A program made the translations under genes and the position numbers. Shown in pieces: positions 1 through 7,686 of a DNA stretch of 32,622 bases. The notes beneath the pieces were generated by a model, which made no database searches, was not told where the DNA came from, and was given only the letters and a program-made list of their open reading frames with translations. How positions within the stretch are numbered: position 1 is the stretch's first letter; each line of letters starts with the position of its first letter. The stretch lies in assembly GCA_944386475.1 (NCBI GenBank), contig CALXBH010000067.1, forward strand, positions 1-32,622, in the 5' to 3' direction. The stretch comes from an uncultured Clostridia bacterium. GTDB lineage: Bacteria; Bacillota; Clostridia; Oscillospirales; Ruminococcaceae.

Positions 1-3000
1 ACTATTGCCGGGTGACCAACACCCTCTCCACGCTTGCCGGGGAAAAGAAGGCGTATACCGATACCGACGGTGTAAAGGTGGAGAGATTGGAGAAGGAATC
101 CGAAATTCATCTTAACCCTGGCCGAGGCGTTTTTGGCAGTGGTTCCTCCGGCATAGGTCTGTCCACCAAAAACGGAAGGATCCCGAACTTGGACGAGTAC
201 AGCCCCACGTGGGACGCACATGACTTTACCGGCTGGTATACGCAGGAGGAAGGCGGCGAGCGGGTCGACACCGATACGGTGTTCCGCGAAGACACTACCC
301 TGTACGCCCACTGGGCAGTGACTGGGGAGCTGACCCACGCGCAGGCGCCGGTGATCGACTGGGTAACGAAATCTGTCAAGGCAGAGGTGGGCGATGTCAG
401 CAACGGCCTTTATGTCGACGCTAAGTCGCCGGACGGCGGTACGCTTTTGTATAAATGGTACCGGAGCGATACGGCCAGCAACGAAAACGGCACGCCTATC
501 GAGAAGGCCGAGTATTACAGATATGCACCGGACACCTCGCAGGATGGCATCGTCTACTACTACTGCGTGATTACAAACCGTAATACAAATCCGAAGATTA
601 CCGGCAACCAGACCGCCATCGTCAAAACAGAAGCTATCCCGGTCTATACCGGCACGGTGTATGTCACGCTGGATGCTCAGGGCGGCAGCGTGAGCGTCGA
701 CAAGGTCCCGCTGAAGTTCTACGACCAGAGCAGCGGCAGGATCAGGCCTGACGGAAACCTGCCGATTCCGGAAAAGGAAGGCTATGCCTTCATGGGCTGG
801 TACACGGAAAAAGAGGGCGGCAGGCAGATGACGCAGTACGATGATTTCGAGAACGCTATCACCCTCTATGCCCAGTGGAGTCCGGACGCTCTCACCCCCG
901 TCATCGCCGATCAGCCGGATGATGTGGACAACCAGATGCTCAATATGGAAATCTATCTGCCGATGACAGTATTGGATCCTACCGACGGCGGCACCCTTTC
1001 TTATCAGTGGTACCGCTGCAACGAGGACGGCACCGGAGCGCAGCTTGTGGAAGGAGCGACAGACTCAACCTTCAAGGGCATAGCCAAAGAGACAGGAACC
1101 TTTTATTACTACTGCGTGGTGACCAATACCAACAAAAACGTAAGCGGCAGCCAAACGGCTTCGGCGCGGAGCGATATCGCCAAGGTGACCGTTGTGGCGC
1201 CCACAGGCGTCGTAGACGCCCAGACGCCGTGGCTTAACTGGGAGGTTATAAATGACGCCACATACGGCAAGGGCGCCCAGGTGGACGATCTGGTTTATTC
1301 CGCATCTGTAGTCGACGGCGGCGTGCTGACCTACCAGTGGTACGTAAGCTCCGACGAAACCAGCGCCGGCACAGCTATAGACGGCGCGACGCAGAGTATC
1401 TTCACGCCGCCTACAAATGAGGCAGGCACCTTCTATTACTATTGTATGGCGACCAACACAAACGAGTACGCGTCCAATAACAAAACAGCGCAAACCACCT
1501 CGAGCAGAGCCAAAATTACCATTGTGGATGTCCAGGCACCGGTTATCACCACTCAGCCGGCCAGCGCGACATACAGGGAAGGCGATACAGCTGTACCGCT
1601 GACCGTAAAGGTAAAAGCGGGAGAAGGCTGCAGCCTCACCTATCAGTGGTACGAAAGCGAGCGCCTAGATATCAAGGACGGTGTTCCGTTGGTTGGCGCT
1701 GACCAGAACAGCTTTACACCTGCTGTGGAGATGGACCCGGATGATGACTACAGTTCCACATGCTACTACTTCTGTGAAATCACCGCCACCTACTCTGACG
1801 GCAAGACGCTGACCCTCTATTCGCGGGTTGCGGATATCACTGTGTACGGCTCTTCCAGCGGGGAATACATTATCACCTTTGACCCTAACGGCGGCAGCGT
1901 TTCTGAAATTTCCTTGCCTACCGTGAATCAGCAACTCCTATATATGCCTGTGCCCCAGCGCATCGGCTATGACTTTGAAGGCTGGTATACGGAAAGAGAA
2001 GGCGGCACGCATGTCACCGTCGGCAACCGGATCTATTTTAGTGACGAGACTTTGTATGCCCACTGGATTGAAAACGGCCAGCCGGAGTACGCCCAATCCC
2101 CTGTCATTACGGCCCAGCCGGAAAACGCTCAATATTTCGTGGACGATCCGGCCAGCCCTCTGACTGTTCAGGCGGAGGTGACGGACGGCGGAACCCTATC
2201 CTACCAATGGTACCAGAGTGCTGACGGCAGCACGACCGGCGGAACTAAGGTGGGAGAAAACAGTTCGAGTTTTACGCCCGATACATCTGCGGAGGGCACC
2301 TATTATTACTATTGTGTAATCACCAATACCAACGACACGGCGTATTACCCTGTCGCTACGGCCAAAACGGAAGCAGCGTGCATAAAGGTAACGGTCAAAT
2401 CCCATACCCACACGCCTATTCTGGTGGCGGGCAGAGATGCCACCTGTACCGAGGCCGGCAGCAAGGCTTATTACACCTGCGGCTGCGGAATGTCCTTTGA
2501 AGACGAGGGCTGCACCAAAGCGATAGCCGATGTGGAAGCCTGGAAGATCATCCCGGCTCTTGGCCATAGCTTCGGAGAATGGGAAACAGTGACAGAAGCC
2601 ACCTGTACAAAACCCGGCAAGGAAAAACGCATCTGCTCCCGCTGTGAAGACGAGGAGACGCGAGAAACCGAAATGACAGAACACGTGTGGTCCGACAGCT
2701 ATCTGGGTGAAAACGCGGATCCACAGAAACATTACCATGTATGCGAGGCCTGCGGCACAAAAGACGGAGGAGCAGAACACATCTGGAACGTCGAAGCCGC
2801 GACCGAGCAGACCGATAAGCATTGTACCGTATGCGGCTATGTAGCTGAGGAGCAGATTGAGCATACCCACACGCCTATTCTGGTGGCGGGCAGAGATGCC
2901 ACCTGCACCGAGGCCGGCAGCAAGGCTTATTACACCTGCGGCTGCGGGATGTCCTTTGAAGACGAGGGCTGCACCAAGGTGATAGCCGATGTGGAAGCCT

Positions 3001-3275
3001 GGAAGATCATCCCGGCTCTTGGCCATGATTTTGAAAATGGGAAATGCAGCGTCTGCGGTGCAGTGGATTCAGACTATGAACCGGATGAGCCGTCACAGCC
3101 TGATGAGCCGTCACAGCCGGACGAATCGTCACAACCGACCAACCCCGGCGGTAGTGAGCCTGAGATTCCACAGACCGGTGACAACAGCAGTATCACATTG
3201 TGGATCACAATGTTGTTCGCATTCGGCAGTGTGATGGGAATGCTGAAGGTCAAAAGAAAAAAGCAAGAGGAATAA
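1..3275 (+). CDS. Sortase-anchored surface protein with Ig-like and InlB-type repeats (5' partial)
   Basis: The frame is open from the first base and already reads YYCRVTNT, the end of an Ig-like repeat unit, so the real start lies upstream and the GTG at 12 is not a credible start. At least five Ig-like units follow, each with a GGxLxYQWY strand and a closing YYYC-V-TNTN strand. Interspersed are three InlB/Listeria-Bacteroides (Flg_new) repeats recognised by GWYTxxEGG...TLYAHW near nt 230, 795 and 1980. The C-terminal third is Cys/His-rich with repeated CxC and CxxC pairs and a near-perfect internal duplication. It ends in a D-E-P-S-Q-P-rich spacer, IPQTG at about nt 3165-3179, a hydrophobic segment and a KRKK tail, a classical sortase signal. 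Role: cell-wall-displayed adhesin or scaffold; the ligand is unknown. The family class is certain, the function is not. Confidence 0.9.
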   Translation, partial: YCRVTNTLSTLAGEKKAYTDTDGVKVERLEKESEIHLNPGRGVFGSGSSGIGLSTKNGRIPNLDEYSPTWDAHDFTGWYTQEEGGERVDTDTVFREDTTLYAHWAVTGELTHAQAPVIDWVTKSVKAEVGDVSNGLYVDAKSPDGGTLLYKWYRSDTASNENGTPIEKAEYYRYAPDTSQDGIVYYYCVITNRNTNPKITGNQTAIVKTEAIPVYTGTVYVTLDAQGGSVSVDKVPLKFYDQSSGRIRPDGNLPIPEKEGYAFMGWYTEKEGGRQMTQYDDFENAITLYAQWSPDALTPVIADQPDDVDNQMLNMEIYLPMTVLDPTDGGTLSYQWYRCNEDGTGAQLVEGATDSTFKGIAKETGTFYYYCVVTNTNKNVSGSQTASARSDIAKVTVVAPTGVVDAQTPWLNWEVINDATYGKGAQVDDLVYSASVVDGGVLTYQWYVSSDETSAGTAIDGATQSIFTPPTNEAGTFYYYCMATNTNEYASNNKTAQTTSSRAKITIVDVQAPVITTQPASATYREGDTAVPLTVKVKAGEGCSLTYQWYESERLDIKDGVPLVGADQNSFTPAVEMDPDDDYSSTCYYFCEITATYSDGKTLTLYSRVADITVYGSSSGEYIITFDPNGGSVSEISLPTVNQQLLYMPVPQRIGYDFEGWYTEREGGTHVTVGNRIYFSDETLYAHWIENGQPEYAQSPVITAQPENAQYFVDDPASPLTVQAEVTDGGTLSYQWYQSADGSTTGGTKVGENSSSFTPDTSAEGTYYYYCVITNTNDTAYYPVATAKTEAACIKVTVKSHTHTPILVAGRDATCTEAGSKAYYTCGCGMSFEDEGCTKAIADVEAWKIIPALGHSFGEWETVTEATCTKPGKEKRICSRCEDEETRETEMTEHVWSDSYLGENADPQKHYHVCEACGTKDGGAEHIWNVEAATEQTDKHCTVCGYVAEEQIEHTHTPILVAGRDATCTEAGSKAYYTCGCGMSFEDEGCTKVIADVEAWKIIPALGHDFENGKCSVCGAVDSDYEPDEPSQPDEPSQPDESSQPTNPGGSEPEIPQTGDNSSITLWITMLFAFGSVMGMLKVKRKKQEE
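2403..3026 (+). repeat. 165-bp near-identical direct repeat inside the surface-protein gene
   Basis: Two copies, 2403-2567 and 2862-3026, lie 459 bp apart in the same reading frame and differ at only a few, mostly synonymous, positions. Each encodes a 55-residue Cys-containing module that starts with HTHTPI and ends with PALGH. The near identity suggests recent duplication or ongoing recombination between the copies. Confidence 0.9.
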
Positions 3276-3297
3276 CAAAAGAATCATTTTAAAAAGC

Positions 3298-3335
3298 AAC
3301 GCCCGGATATCACAATAAGGTGATATCCGGGCGTT
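3298..3335. terminator. Bidirectional terminator between convergent genes
   Basis: A perfect 16-bp stem (3298-3313 and 3320-3335) with a 6-nt loop. On the minus strand it is followed by GC and then five T, a good intrinsic terminator for the azl operon. On the plus strand it is followed by a short T-run and can serve the surface-protein gene. Confidence 0.85.
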
Positions 3336-3532
3336 ATAGTTTTCCCTGGCTGCCCAATTCGGACCGCTGCAAGATTTTCCCAAAATACGGCAGGGTTTCC
3401 TGCCGTGCCGCTCCCTCAATAACCACACGGAGTATGGCTTTTCAGTACTCTTCCATGGCTTCTGTCAGCCGCTTCACAGCGGGCAGCGGCCATTCACTCT
3501 CCCATGCGGGGGCTTTCCCTTTTATTAAAAAA
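3334..3532 (-). pseudogene. Possible gene remnant downstream of azlD, interrupted by an in-frame TGA
   Basis: On the minus strand, in a frame different from azlD, there is open sequence encoding ...EWPLPAVKRLTEAMEEY, then a TGA at 3442-3444, then in the same frame KAILRVVIEGAARQETLPYF... until a TAA at 3334-3336 inside the terminator stem. The residue composition on both sides of the TGA looks protein-like, and a TGG-to-TGA change would restore one reading frame. I recognise no family and see no convincing start codon with a ribosome binding site. It may be a decayed small gene or just chance open sequence. Confidence 0.25.
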
Positions 3533-3851
3533 CAAATTGCACCAGCAGCATATAGCAGATCGTCCCGCCGGCAATGGATAATAACATCTGCCGTTTCCAG
3601 CAGTGAAGTACGACCACTACAGCGATGGAAATCAGCTCCGGGATTCCGTGACTGCCGGATATAAGGCTCACATCCTTTAGGCAATAAATCACTAACAGCC
3701 CGAAAACAGCGGCCGGAAGCACCTTTCCAAGATACTGGATATATTTTGGGGTGGGTTTCCCCGCCGGGAAAACCAAAAACGGCAAAAACCGTGTCAGCAT
3801 GGTGCCCAGCACCACCATGCCGATGGTAATGATCTGTTGTGTCAGCGTCAT
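3525..3851 (-). CDS. azlD: AzlD family branched-chain amino acid exporter small subunit
   Basis: A 108-residue protein with three to four predicted membrane segments and the AzlD hallmark [10 protein letters not shown] near residue 20. AzlD pairs with AzlC to form an exporter for branched-chain amino acids and analogues (azaleucine resistance in Bacillus; BrnE of BrnFE in Corynebacterium). The start ATG overlaps the azlC stop by 4 bp (ATGA), which indicates translational coupling, and a GGAGAGG-type ribosome binding site lies just upstream inside azlC. It is the last intact gene of the minus-strand row and is followed by the 3298-3335 terminator. Length is normal for the family. Confidence 0.92.
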   Translation of the reverse strand: MTLTQQIITIGMVVLGTMLTRFLPFLVFPAGKPTPKYIQYLGKVLPAAVFGLLVIYCLKDVSLISGSHGIPELISIAVVVVLHCWKRQMLLSIAGGTICYMLLVQFVF

Positions 3852-4600
3852 CCGTTTTCCTCTCCTTTTTCAAGCGGCGCCCGCAGGAGGGTGAGCACGC
3901 CGAGAATCGCGATCATCGCCGGGATAATAAAGTTGTCCGCCCCGAATACAAGCAGGCAGATAAGGGACAGCCCAAGCCCCAGCAAAGCGCTGGTGTGCTT
4001 TTTGTCTTTAAGCCACTGTTCCATAAAAATCACTACGAACATAGCGGTCATGACAAAGCTTAACCCTTCGGTATTAAACTGGATAAACGAGCCGAAGATG
4101 CCGCCCAGCGTTGCGCCGGAAAACCAGTAAAAGTGGTTGAGCAGGGTGACAAAAAACATAAATAGGCCCCGATCCACATCCTCGGGGATATCGGCGGTGT
4201 AGTTGATGGAAAAGCTTTCGTCGCACATCCCGAAAATCAGATAGATTTTTTTAAGACCGGTCCCTTTAAATTTGTCCAGCATCGAGATGCCGTAAAACAA
4301 ATGTCTGGCGTTAATCATCAGCGTCATGGTCAACGCCTGCAAAGGGTTAAACGCTCCCAGCAGCATGTTCACCGCCACAAATTCCACCGATCCGGCAAAA
4401 ATTGTCAGGCTCATCAGCATGGGATATAAAAAGCTAAAACCCGAAACATTCATATAGATCCCGTAGGTCAGGCCGAGAAACCAAAAGCCCGCGAAGATCG
4501 GGATGGTATAGGGAAACGCGGTTTTTAACGCCCGCCAGTATTGTTGCCTTTTAGGAATTCCCTGATAGCCGGGGCCCTTCTGTTTTTGTACGTAGTTCAT
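3848..4600 (-). CDS. azlC: AzlC family branched-chain amino acid exporter large subunit
   Basis: A membrane protein of about 250 residues with the AzlC features: an N-terminal [20 protein letters not shown] segment, [14 protein letters not shown], and the conserved [14 protein letters not shown] motif. It forms an exporter with AzlD. The open frame extends to a TTG at 4615, but I chose the ATG at 4600 because GGAAGGA lies about seven bases upstream of it. Even from 4600 the gene overlaps the 3' end of the sirtuin gene by 50 bp, so it is tied to that operon. The sequence shows no dedicated promoter. In Bacillus the azl genes are controlled by an Lrp-type regulator; none is present here. Confidence 0.92.
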   Translation of the reverse strand: MNYVQKQKGPGYQGIPKRQQYWRALKTAFPYTIPIFAGFWFLGLTYGIYMNVSGFSFLYPMLMSLTIFAGSVEFVAVNMLLGAFNPLQALTMTLMINARHLFYGISMLDKFKGTGLKKIYLIFGMCDESFSINYTADIPEDVDRGLFMFFVTLLNHFYWFSGATLGGIFGSFIQFNTEGLSFVMTAMFVVIFMEQWLKDKKHTSALLGLGLSLICLLVFGADNFIIPAMIAILGVLTLLRAPLEKGEENG

Positions 4601-5456
4601 CCAAAGTCCTTCCAATGTCGCCGTTTAGACAGATCGCCTGCCCTTCGATCTCCTGGGGACACAAGGCTTCCCCATCGTTTATGCAGGCATATACCGCCTT
4701 GGGGTTTTGAGCCGTCATCTGCCAAAAGGGGTATTTGATGATCACCGGGGTGTTGTATCCCACGCCAAGCTCTAAAAACAGCACCCGCAGATTCTTTCGT
4801 GTGCGCAAAAAGGTTTCATACCGCTCGGCCGCTTTGTGCCATCCTTCGTCCTCCACGAAGGTATCGTCGGTGCGCAGGTTCATGGTGAGCGGTCTTCCGC
4901 AGTGGGGGCAGGTGGGAAGCAGGGAGGAGGGGATGCGCATATTCTGCTGCTCGGCCATCATCCGGCGGATCATCTCCTCGTTATCAAAGGTCTCCGCCCG
5001 GCAGGGCCCGCTGCACTGAAAAAGGCCGTAGTCCCCCTGGGTGTAAAACAGGCGTTTTTTTTTTTTTTTTTCTTTTTGAAAACAGTGATCCACGTTGGTG
5101 GTGATGACAAAATAATCCTTTTCCTTCACAAGCTCCAGCAGATCCCGGTAGGTGGCTTTCGGCGGGTCTGTATAGCGGTTATAGTAGATATACCGGCTCC
5201 AATACGCCCAATGCTCCTCCAGGGTATCATAGGGATAAAAGCCCCCGGAATACATATCGTGAAAACCGTATTTTGCTTCAAAGTCAGAAAAATATTGTTT
5301 AAAGCGTTCCCCGCTGTAAGAAAATCCCGCAGCGGCGGACAGCCCGGCGCCGGCGCCGATGACGACAGCCTCCGCCTCGTTTACCGCTTTTTTAAGCTTG
5401 TGAATCTGCTCCGAGTAACCCCCGGTAGACATTATAATCGATTTCTTTAAAAACAT
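4551..5456 (-). CDS. Class M sirtuin (SirTM), protein mono-ADP-ribosyltransferase
   Basis: A Sir2-fold protein of 301 residues. The NAD-binding GAGAGLSAAAG is at residues 34-44. TTNVDH gives Asn121, a TQGDYG motif gives Gln140 where ordinary sirtuins have the catalytic His, and a zinc knuckle reads CSGPC...CPHCG. The Gln substitution and the 19-residue Asn-Gln spacing match what I recall of the SirTM ADP-ribosyltransferases of Staphylococcus and Streptococcus, not a deacylase. The upstream macrodomain gene is the standard partner. I chose the ATG at 5456 over the TTG at 5459 because GAGGTG sits seven bases upstream; the gene then overlaps the macrodomain gene by 65 bp. Odd point: 17 consecutive A on the coding strand (5055-5071) encode a Lys run between Asn121 and Gln140, where the family from memory usually has an Ala-Gly-Phe-Asp-like turn. 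The frame is intact as assembled. Confidence 0.9.
   Translation of the reverse strand: MFLKKSIIMSTGGYSEQIHKLKKAVNEAEAVVIGAGAGLSAAAGFSYSGERFKQYFSDFEAKYGFHDMYSGGFYPYDTLEEHWAYWSRYIYYNRYTDPPKATYRDLLELVKEKDYFVITTNVDHCFQKEKKKKKRLFYTQGDYGLFQCSGPCRAETFDNEEMIRRMMAEQQNMRIPSSLLPTCPHCGRPLTMNLRTDDTFVEDEGWHKAAERYETFLRTRKNLRVLFLELGVGYNTPVIIKYPFWQMTAQNPKAVYACINDGEALCPQEIEGQAICLNGDIGRTLDELRTKTEGPRLSGNS
5055..5071. repeat. 17-nt homopolymer (T on +, A in the sirtuin mRNA)
   Basis: An uninterrupted run of 17 T on the plus strand, then C, then five more T (5073-5077). On the sirtuin coding strand this reads A5-G-A17 and encodes QKEKKKKKR. It is by far the longest homopolymer in the window. A gain or loss of one base would shift the sirtuin frame between its two catalytic residues. 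Confidence 0.95.
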
Positions 5457-6180
5457 CAAATATCACCTCGATGGTACTGTTTTCCCGCGCTTTGTATTCT
5501 TTTACGGTCTGTACGGCGATCTCGGCCGCCCGCCGGTTGGGGAACCGGAATTCCCCCGTGGATATACAGCAAAGCGTGATGCTCTTTATGCCGTTTTGCC
5601 CCGCCAGCGCAAGGCAGGAGCGGTAACAGGAAGCGAGCTCATTTTCCTCCCGCTTGGTAAGCCGTCCCCGGACGATGGGCCCTACCGTGTGGAGCACATA
5701 GCGGCAGGGCAGGTTAAAGGCTGGCGTGATCTTCGCGCCGCCTGTCTCTTCCTCGTGGCCCTGGCGCTTCATCACCTCCGCGCAGGCCAGCCGCAGCTGC
5801 ACCCCGGCATAGGTGTGGATGGCGTTGTCAATGCAGCCGTGGCAGGGCGCAAAACAGCCCAGCATCTGGGAGTTGGCGGCGTTGACAATGGCGTCGCAGC
5901 GAAGCGCGGTGATGTCACCCTTCCACAGGTAGATGCCGTCCTGCACAGGGGTCAGGTCGCGAAGATCGGTGATCCCTTTTAGCGCCGTTTCCGTCTGCAA
6001 ATAGGCGTCCTGGACTTTCAAAAACCCCTCATCCACAGGGCGCGGCATGCGGACGTTAAACAGGGAGCGAAGCAGGCGCTTTTGATCCTCTTCCTCCGCT
6101 GGGATCTCGATATCCGCATATTCCGGCCGCTCCCGGAGCAGTTCCCGGATGAGAAAGATTCGTCTTTCGGATTGGGTCAT
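5392..6180 (-). CDS. Zinc-dependent macrodomain protein, ADP-ribosyl hydrolase
   Basis: A 262-residue protein. After an alpha-helical N-terminal extension of about 85 residues comes a macrodomain with GDIT, the ADP-ribose-binding VNAANSQMLG, and a CFAPCHGCIDNAIH stretch. The Cys, His and Cys of that stretch are the zinc ligands of the Zn-macro class found in SirTM operons. It also has HTVGP and the STGEFRFP phosphate loop. The known role of this class is removal of mono-ADP-ribose added by the linked SirTM. The ATG lies 1 bp after the stop of the upstream flavoprotein gene, and its AAAGGCGGGG binding site is inside that gene, so the two are probably co-translated. It overlaps the downstream sirtuin gene. 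Confidence 0.92.
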   Translation of the reverse strand: MTQSERRIFLIRELLRERPEYADIEIPAEEEDQKRLLRSLFNVRMPRPVDEGFLKVQDAYLQTETALKGITDLRDLTPVQDGIYLWKGDITALRCDAIVNAANSQMLGCFAPCHGCIDNAIHTYAGVQLRLACAEVMKRQGHEEETGGAKITPAFNLPCRYVLHTVGPIVRGRLTKREENELASCYRSCLALAGQNGIKSITLCCISTGEFRFPNRRAAEIAVQTVKEYKARENSTIEVIFDVFKEIDYNVYRGLLGADSQA

Positions 6181-6181
6181 G

Positions 6182-6805
6182 TTATCCCCGCCTTTCTACG
6201 GCCTTGGCCGGACAGATTTCATAGCAGTTCCCGCAGCGCAGGCAGTGCTCCTGCCGGATGAGGGCCGGAGTAATGGAAAAGTCGATGCAGCTTTGGGGGC
6301 AGGCTGTTTCGCAGGCCCTGCATCCGGTGCAGGCATTGGTGATCAAATAGCCATCATGCTCTCTCTCCGCCTTCCCGAACGCGAAGGAGAAGCGCTCCAC
6401 CGGTTTTTTGGAAAGATCAAACCACTCGCCGGTTCCTTCGTAAAGGGTAAAAACCGTCAGGGCCCTTTGGGACTCCGGCGTGGGATAAATTTCTTTCATA
6501 TAGGGATTTTTTTGAAGCAGCGTGGGAAGCGGCCCGCTTCCCAGTTCTTTGACCTTCCCCCGCACCGACACCGCCACGCAGGACAGGGTGTCTTCACCCT
6601 TAATGCCGGTGAGCGCCAGATACCCGGTTTGTTTCAGCCGGTTATAAAACCCCTTGCCTTTGGCGGTGAGGAAGGAGAGCCCCGTCTCGCCTGCGTCCAT
6701 GATATCGATGGCGCAGGTGACGGGCAGCCCGCCTGTATCCACGGTAGCGGCGATCACCGTGTGGATCTGCTGCTGCAGGTAATCGAAAACCTCTTTTGTG
6801 TTCAT
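6182..6805 (-). CDS. PNPOx-like flavin-binding protein with C-terminal 2x[4Fe-4S] ferredoxin domain
   Basis: A 207-residue protein. Residues 1-135 have the split-barrel pattern of pyridoxamine-5'-phosphate-oxidase-like FMN proteins (VIAATVDTGGLPVTCAIDIMD, GLSFLTAKGKGFYNRLK, YLALTGIKG). Residues 150-205 carry two ferredoxin motifs, CTGCRACETACP and CLRCGNCYEICP, enough for two [4Fe-4S] clusters. It is probably a cytoplasmic redox protein that passes electrons between ferredoxin and a bound flavin; the substrate is unknown. Strong AAGGAG site nine bases upstream of the ATG. It is the first gene of the row leading to the macrodomain and sirtuin. Canonical SirTM operons from memory also contain flavoproteins (luciferase-like or old-yellow-enzyme types), so this may be a functional replacement. 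Confidence 0.85.
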   Translation of the reverse strand: MNTKEVFDYLQQQIHTVIAATVDTGGLPVTCAIDIMDAGETGLSFLTAKGKGFYNRLKQTGYLALTGIKGEDTLSCVAVSVRGKVKELGSGPLPTLLQKNPYMKEIYPTPESQRALTVFTLYEGTGEWFDLSKKPVERFSFAFGKAEREHDGYLITNACTGCRACETACPQSCIDFSITPALIRQEHCLRCGNCYEICPAKAVERRG

Positions 6806-6834
6806 TGTTTGTTTCTCCTTCCTACCAAGGCAAT

Positions 6835-6865
6835 AACCGGGGCCATCCTGCTGGCAGCCCCGGTT
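6835..6865 (-). terminator. GC-rich hairpin between the MBL gene and the flavoprotein gene
   Basis: A 9-bp stem (6835-6843 and 6857-6865) built from AACCGGGGC and its complement. In the minus direction it is not followed by a clear T-run, so it may be a weak terminator, an attenuator or an mRNA-stability element. I see no good -35/-10 pair between this hairpin and the flavoprotein start, so read-through from the MBL gene may drive the SirTM row. Confidence 0.45.
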
Positions 6866-6894
6866 TATTTGCTGTGGACAGTTTCTTTCAGCGT

Positions 6895-7686
6895 TTAAGC
6901 AAAAAAGAAGCCTGCCGTCATATCGAGATAATTCTGACCGCTGTACTGCGGATACTGCCGGCCCACCTCGGCTTTAAACGCGTCGGCGTCCCTACAGCTT
7001 GCCGCGATTTTTTTCAGGTTTTCCAGATAGTCGATTTTTGTCTGGGCGTCCTTTAGATCCTCGGGGGTGTAGTGGGAGGTCAGGATCAAATCGTAGCCCT
7101 TTTTAATATAGCTTTGGAGCTCTGCGATGATGGCGTCGGCGTGTCCTGCACCCGCAACGATGGAGTGGCAGTCATGGCCGAGCATATGGGTGTAAACGGC
7201 GTTGATCTCGGGGATCTCGATATCAAATGCTTCGCTTGTCTGCTTGATGATAAAATCAATGCCGCCGATTGTCGCTTTGCCCTCATCGATCACGTTGGTG
7301 ATCTTATGGATGGAGCTGTCGAAGGCGTCGCCGAACGCGCCGGTAAACTGATCGATCAAAGCCTTCCCGCCGCCGTTTTCCGAATACTCCACGGCGTTTT
7401 GCGTGGCGTACTTCGGTACGTCGGGGAGAAAGGTCGCGCCCGCGCCGTGATAGGCGACCAGCATTCCCTCCACCGTCATATCCTTCAGATATTCGGTGAG
7501 CTCTTTGTTGTTGTCAAAAAAGCAGGGAGACTCGATAATGACCGCTTTGCCGTTTTTCTCCACAACAAACACTTCGTCGTCAATAAAATCGTTGGTTTTA
7601 TAGGCGTGCAGCTTGACGGAGCCGAAGTCGTAAATATTCATTTCGCCCTTGGCGAGCTTGACGGTTTTATAGGTGTTTTTATCCAT
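6895..7686 (-). CDS. Metallo-beta-lactamase-fold protein with a degenerate metal site
   Basis: A 263-residue protein with the MBL-fold order: VFVVEKNGKAVIIESPCFF (second strand pair), the segment where HxHxDH is expected, then LGHDCHS and a late LILTSHYTPE. At the expected HxHxDH position the sequence reads YHGAGATFLPD: the first His is kept but the second His, the Asp and the last His are missing. Hydrolase activity with a normal dinuclear site is therefore doubtful. The start ATG has AAGGAGG eight bases upstream. It is divergent from the HxlR regulator and has a near-consensus promoter at 7787-7815, so it is the likely HxlR target. Its own role is unknown; a redox or electrophile response is inferred from the regulator only. 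Confidence 0.75.
   Translation of the reverse strand: MDKNTYKTVKLAKGEMNIYDFGSVKLHAYKTNDFIDDEVFVVEKNGKAVIIESPCFFDNNKELTEYLKDMTVEGMLVAYHGAGATFLPDVPKYATQNAVEYSENGGGKALIDQFTGAFGDAFDSSIHKITNVIDEGKATIGGIDFIIKQTSEAFDIEIPEINAVYTHMLGHDCHSIVAGAGHADAIIAELQSYIKKGYDLILTSHYTPEDLKDAQTKIDYLENLKKIAASCRDADAFKAEVGRQYPQYSGQNYLDMTAGFFFA

Noticed and set aside
2196-3026. Long minus-strand open frame of 276 codons opposite the surface-protein gene
   Set aside because: It is a mirror of the repeated plus-strand coding region, has no ribosome binding site, and encodes no known family.
3442-3444. In-frame TGA as a selenocysteine codon
   Set aside because: No SECIS-like hairpin placement, no selenoprotein family match and no convincing gene around it; a remnant or chance is simpler.
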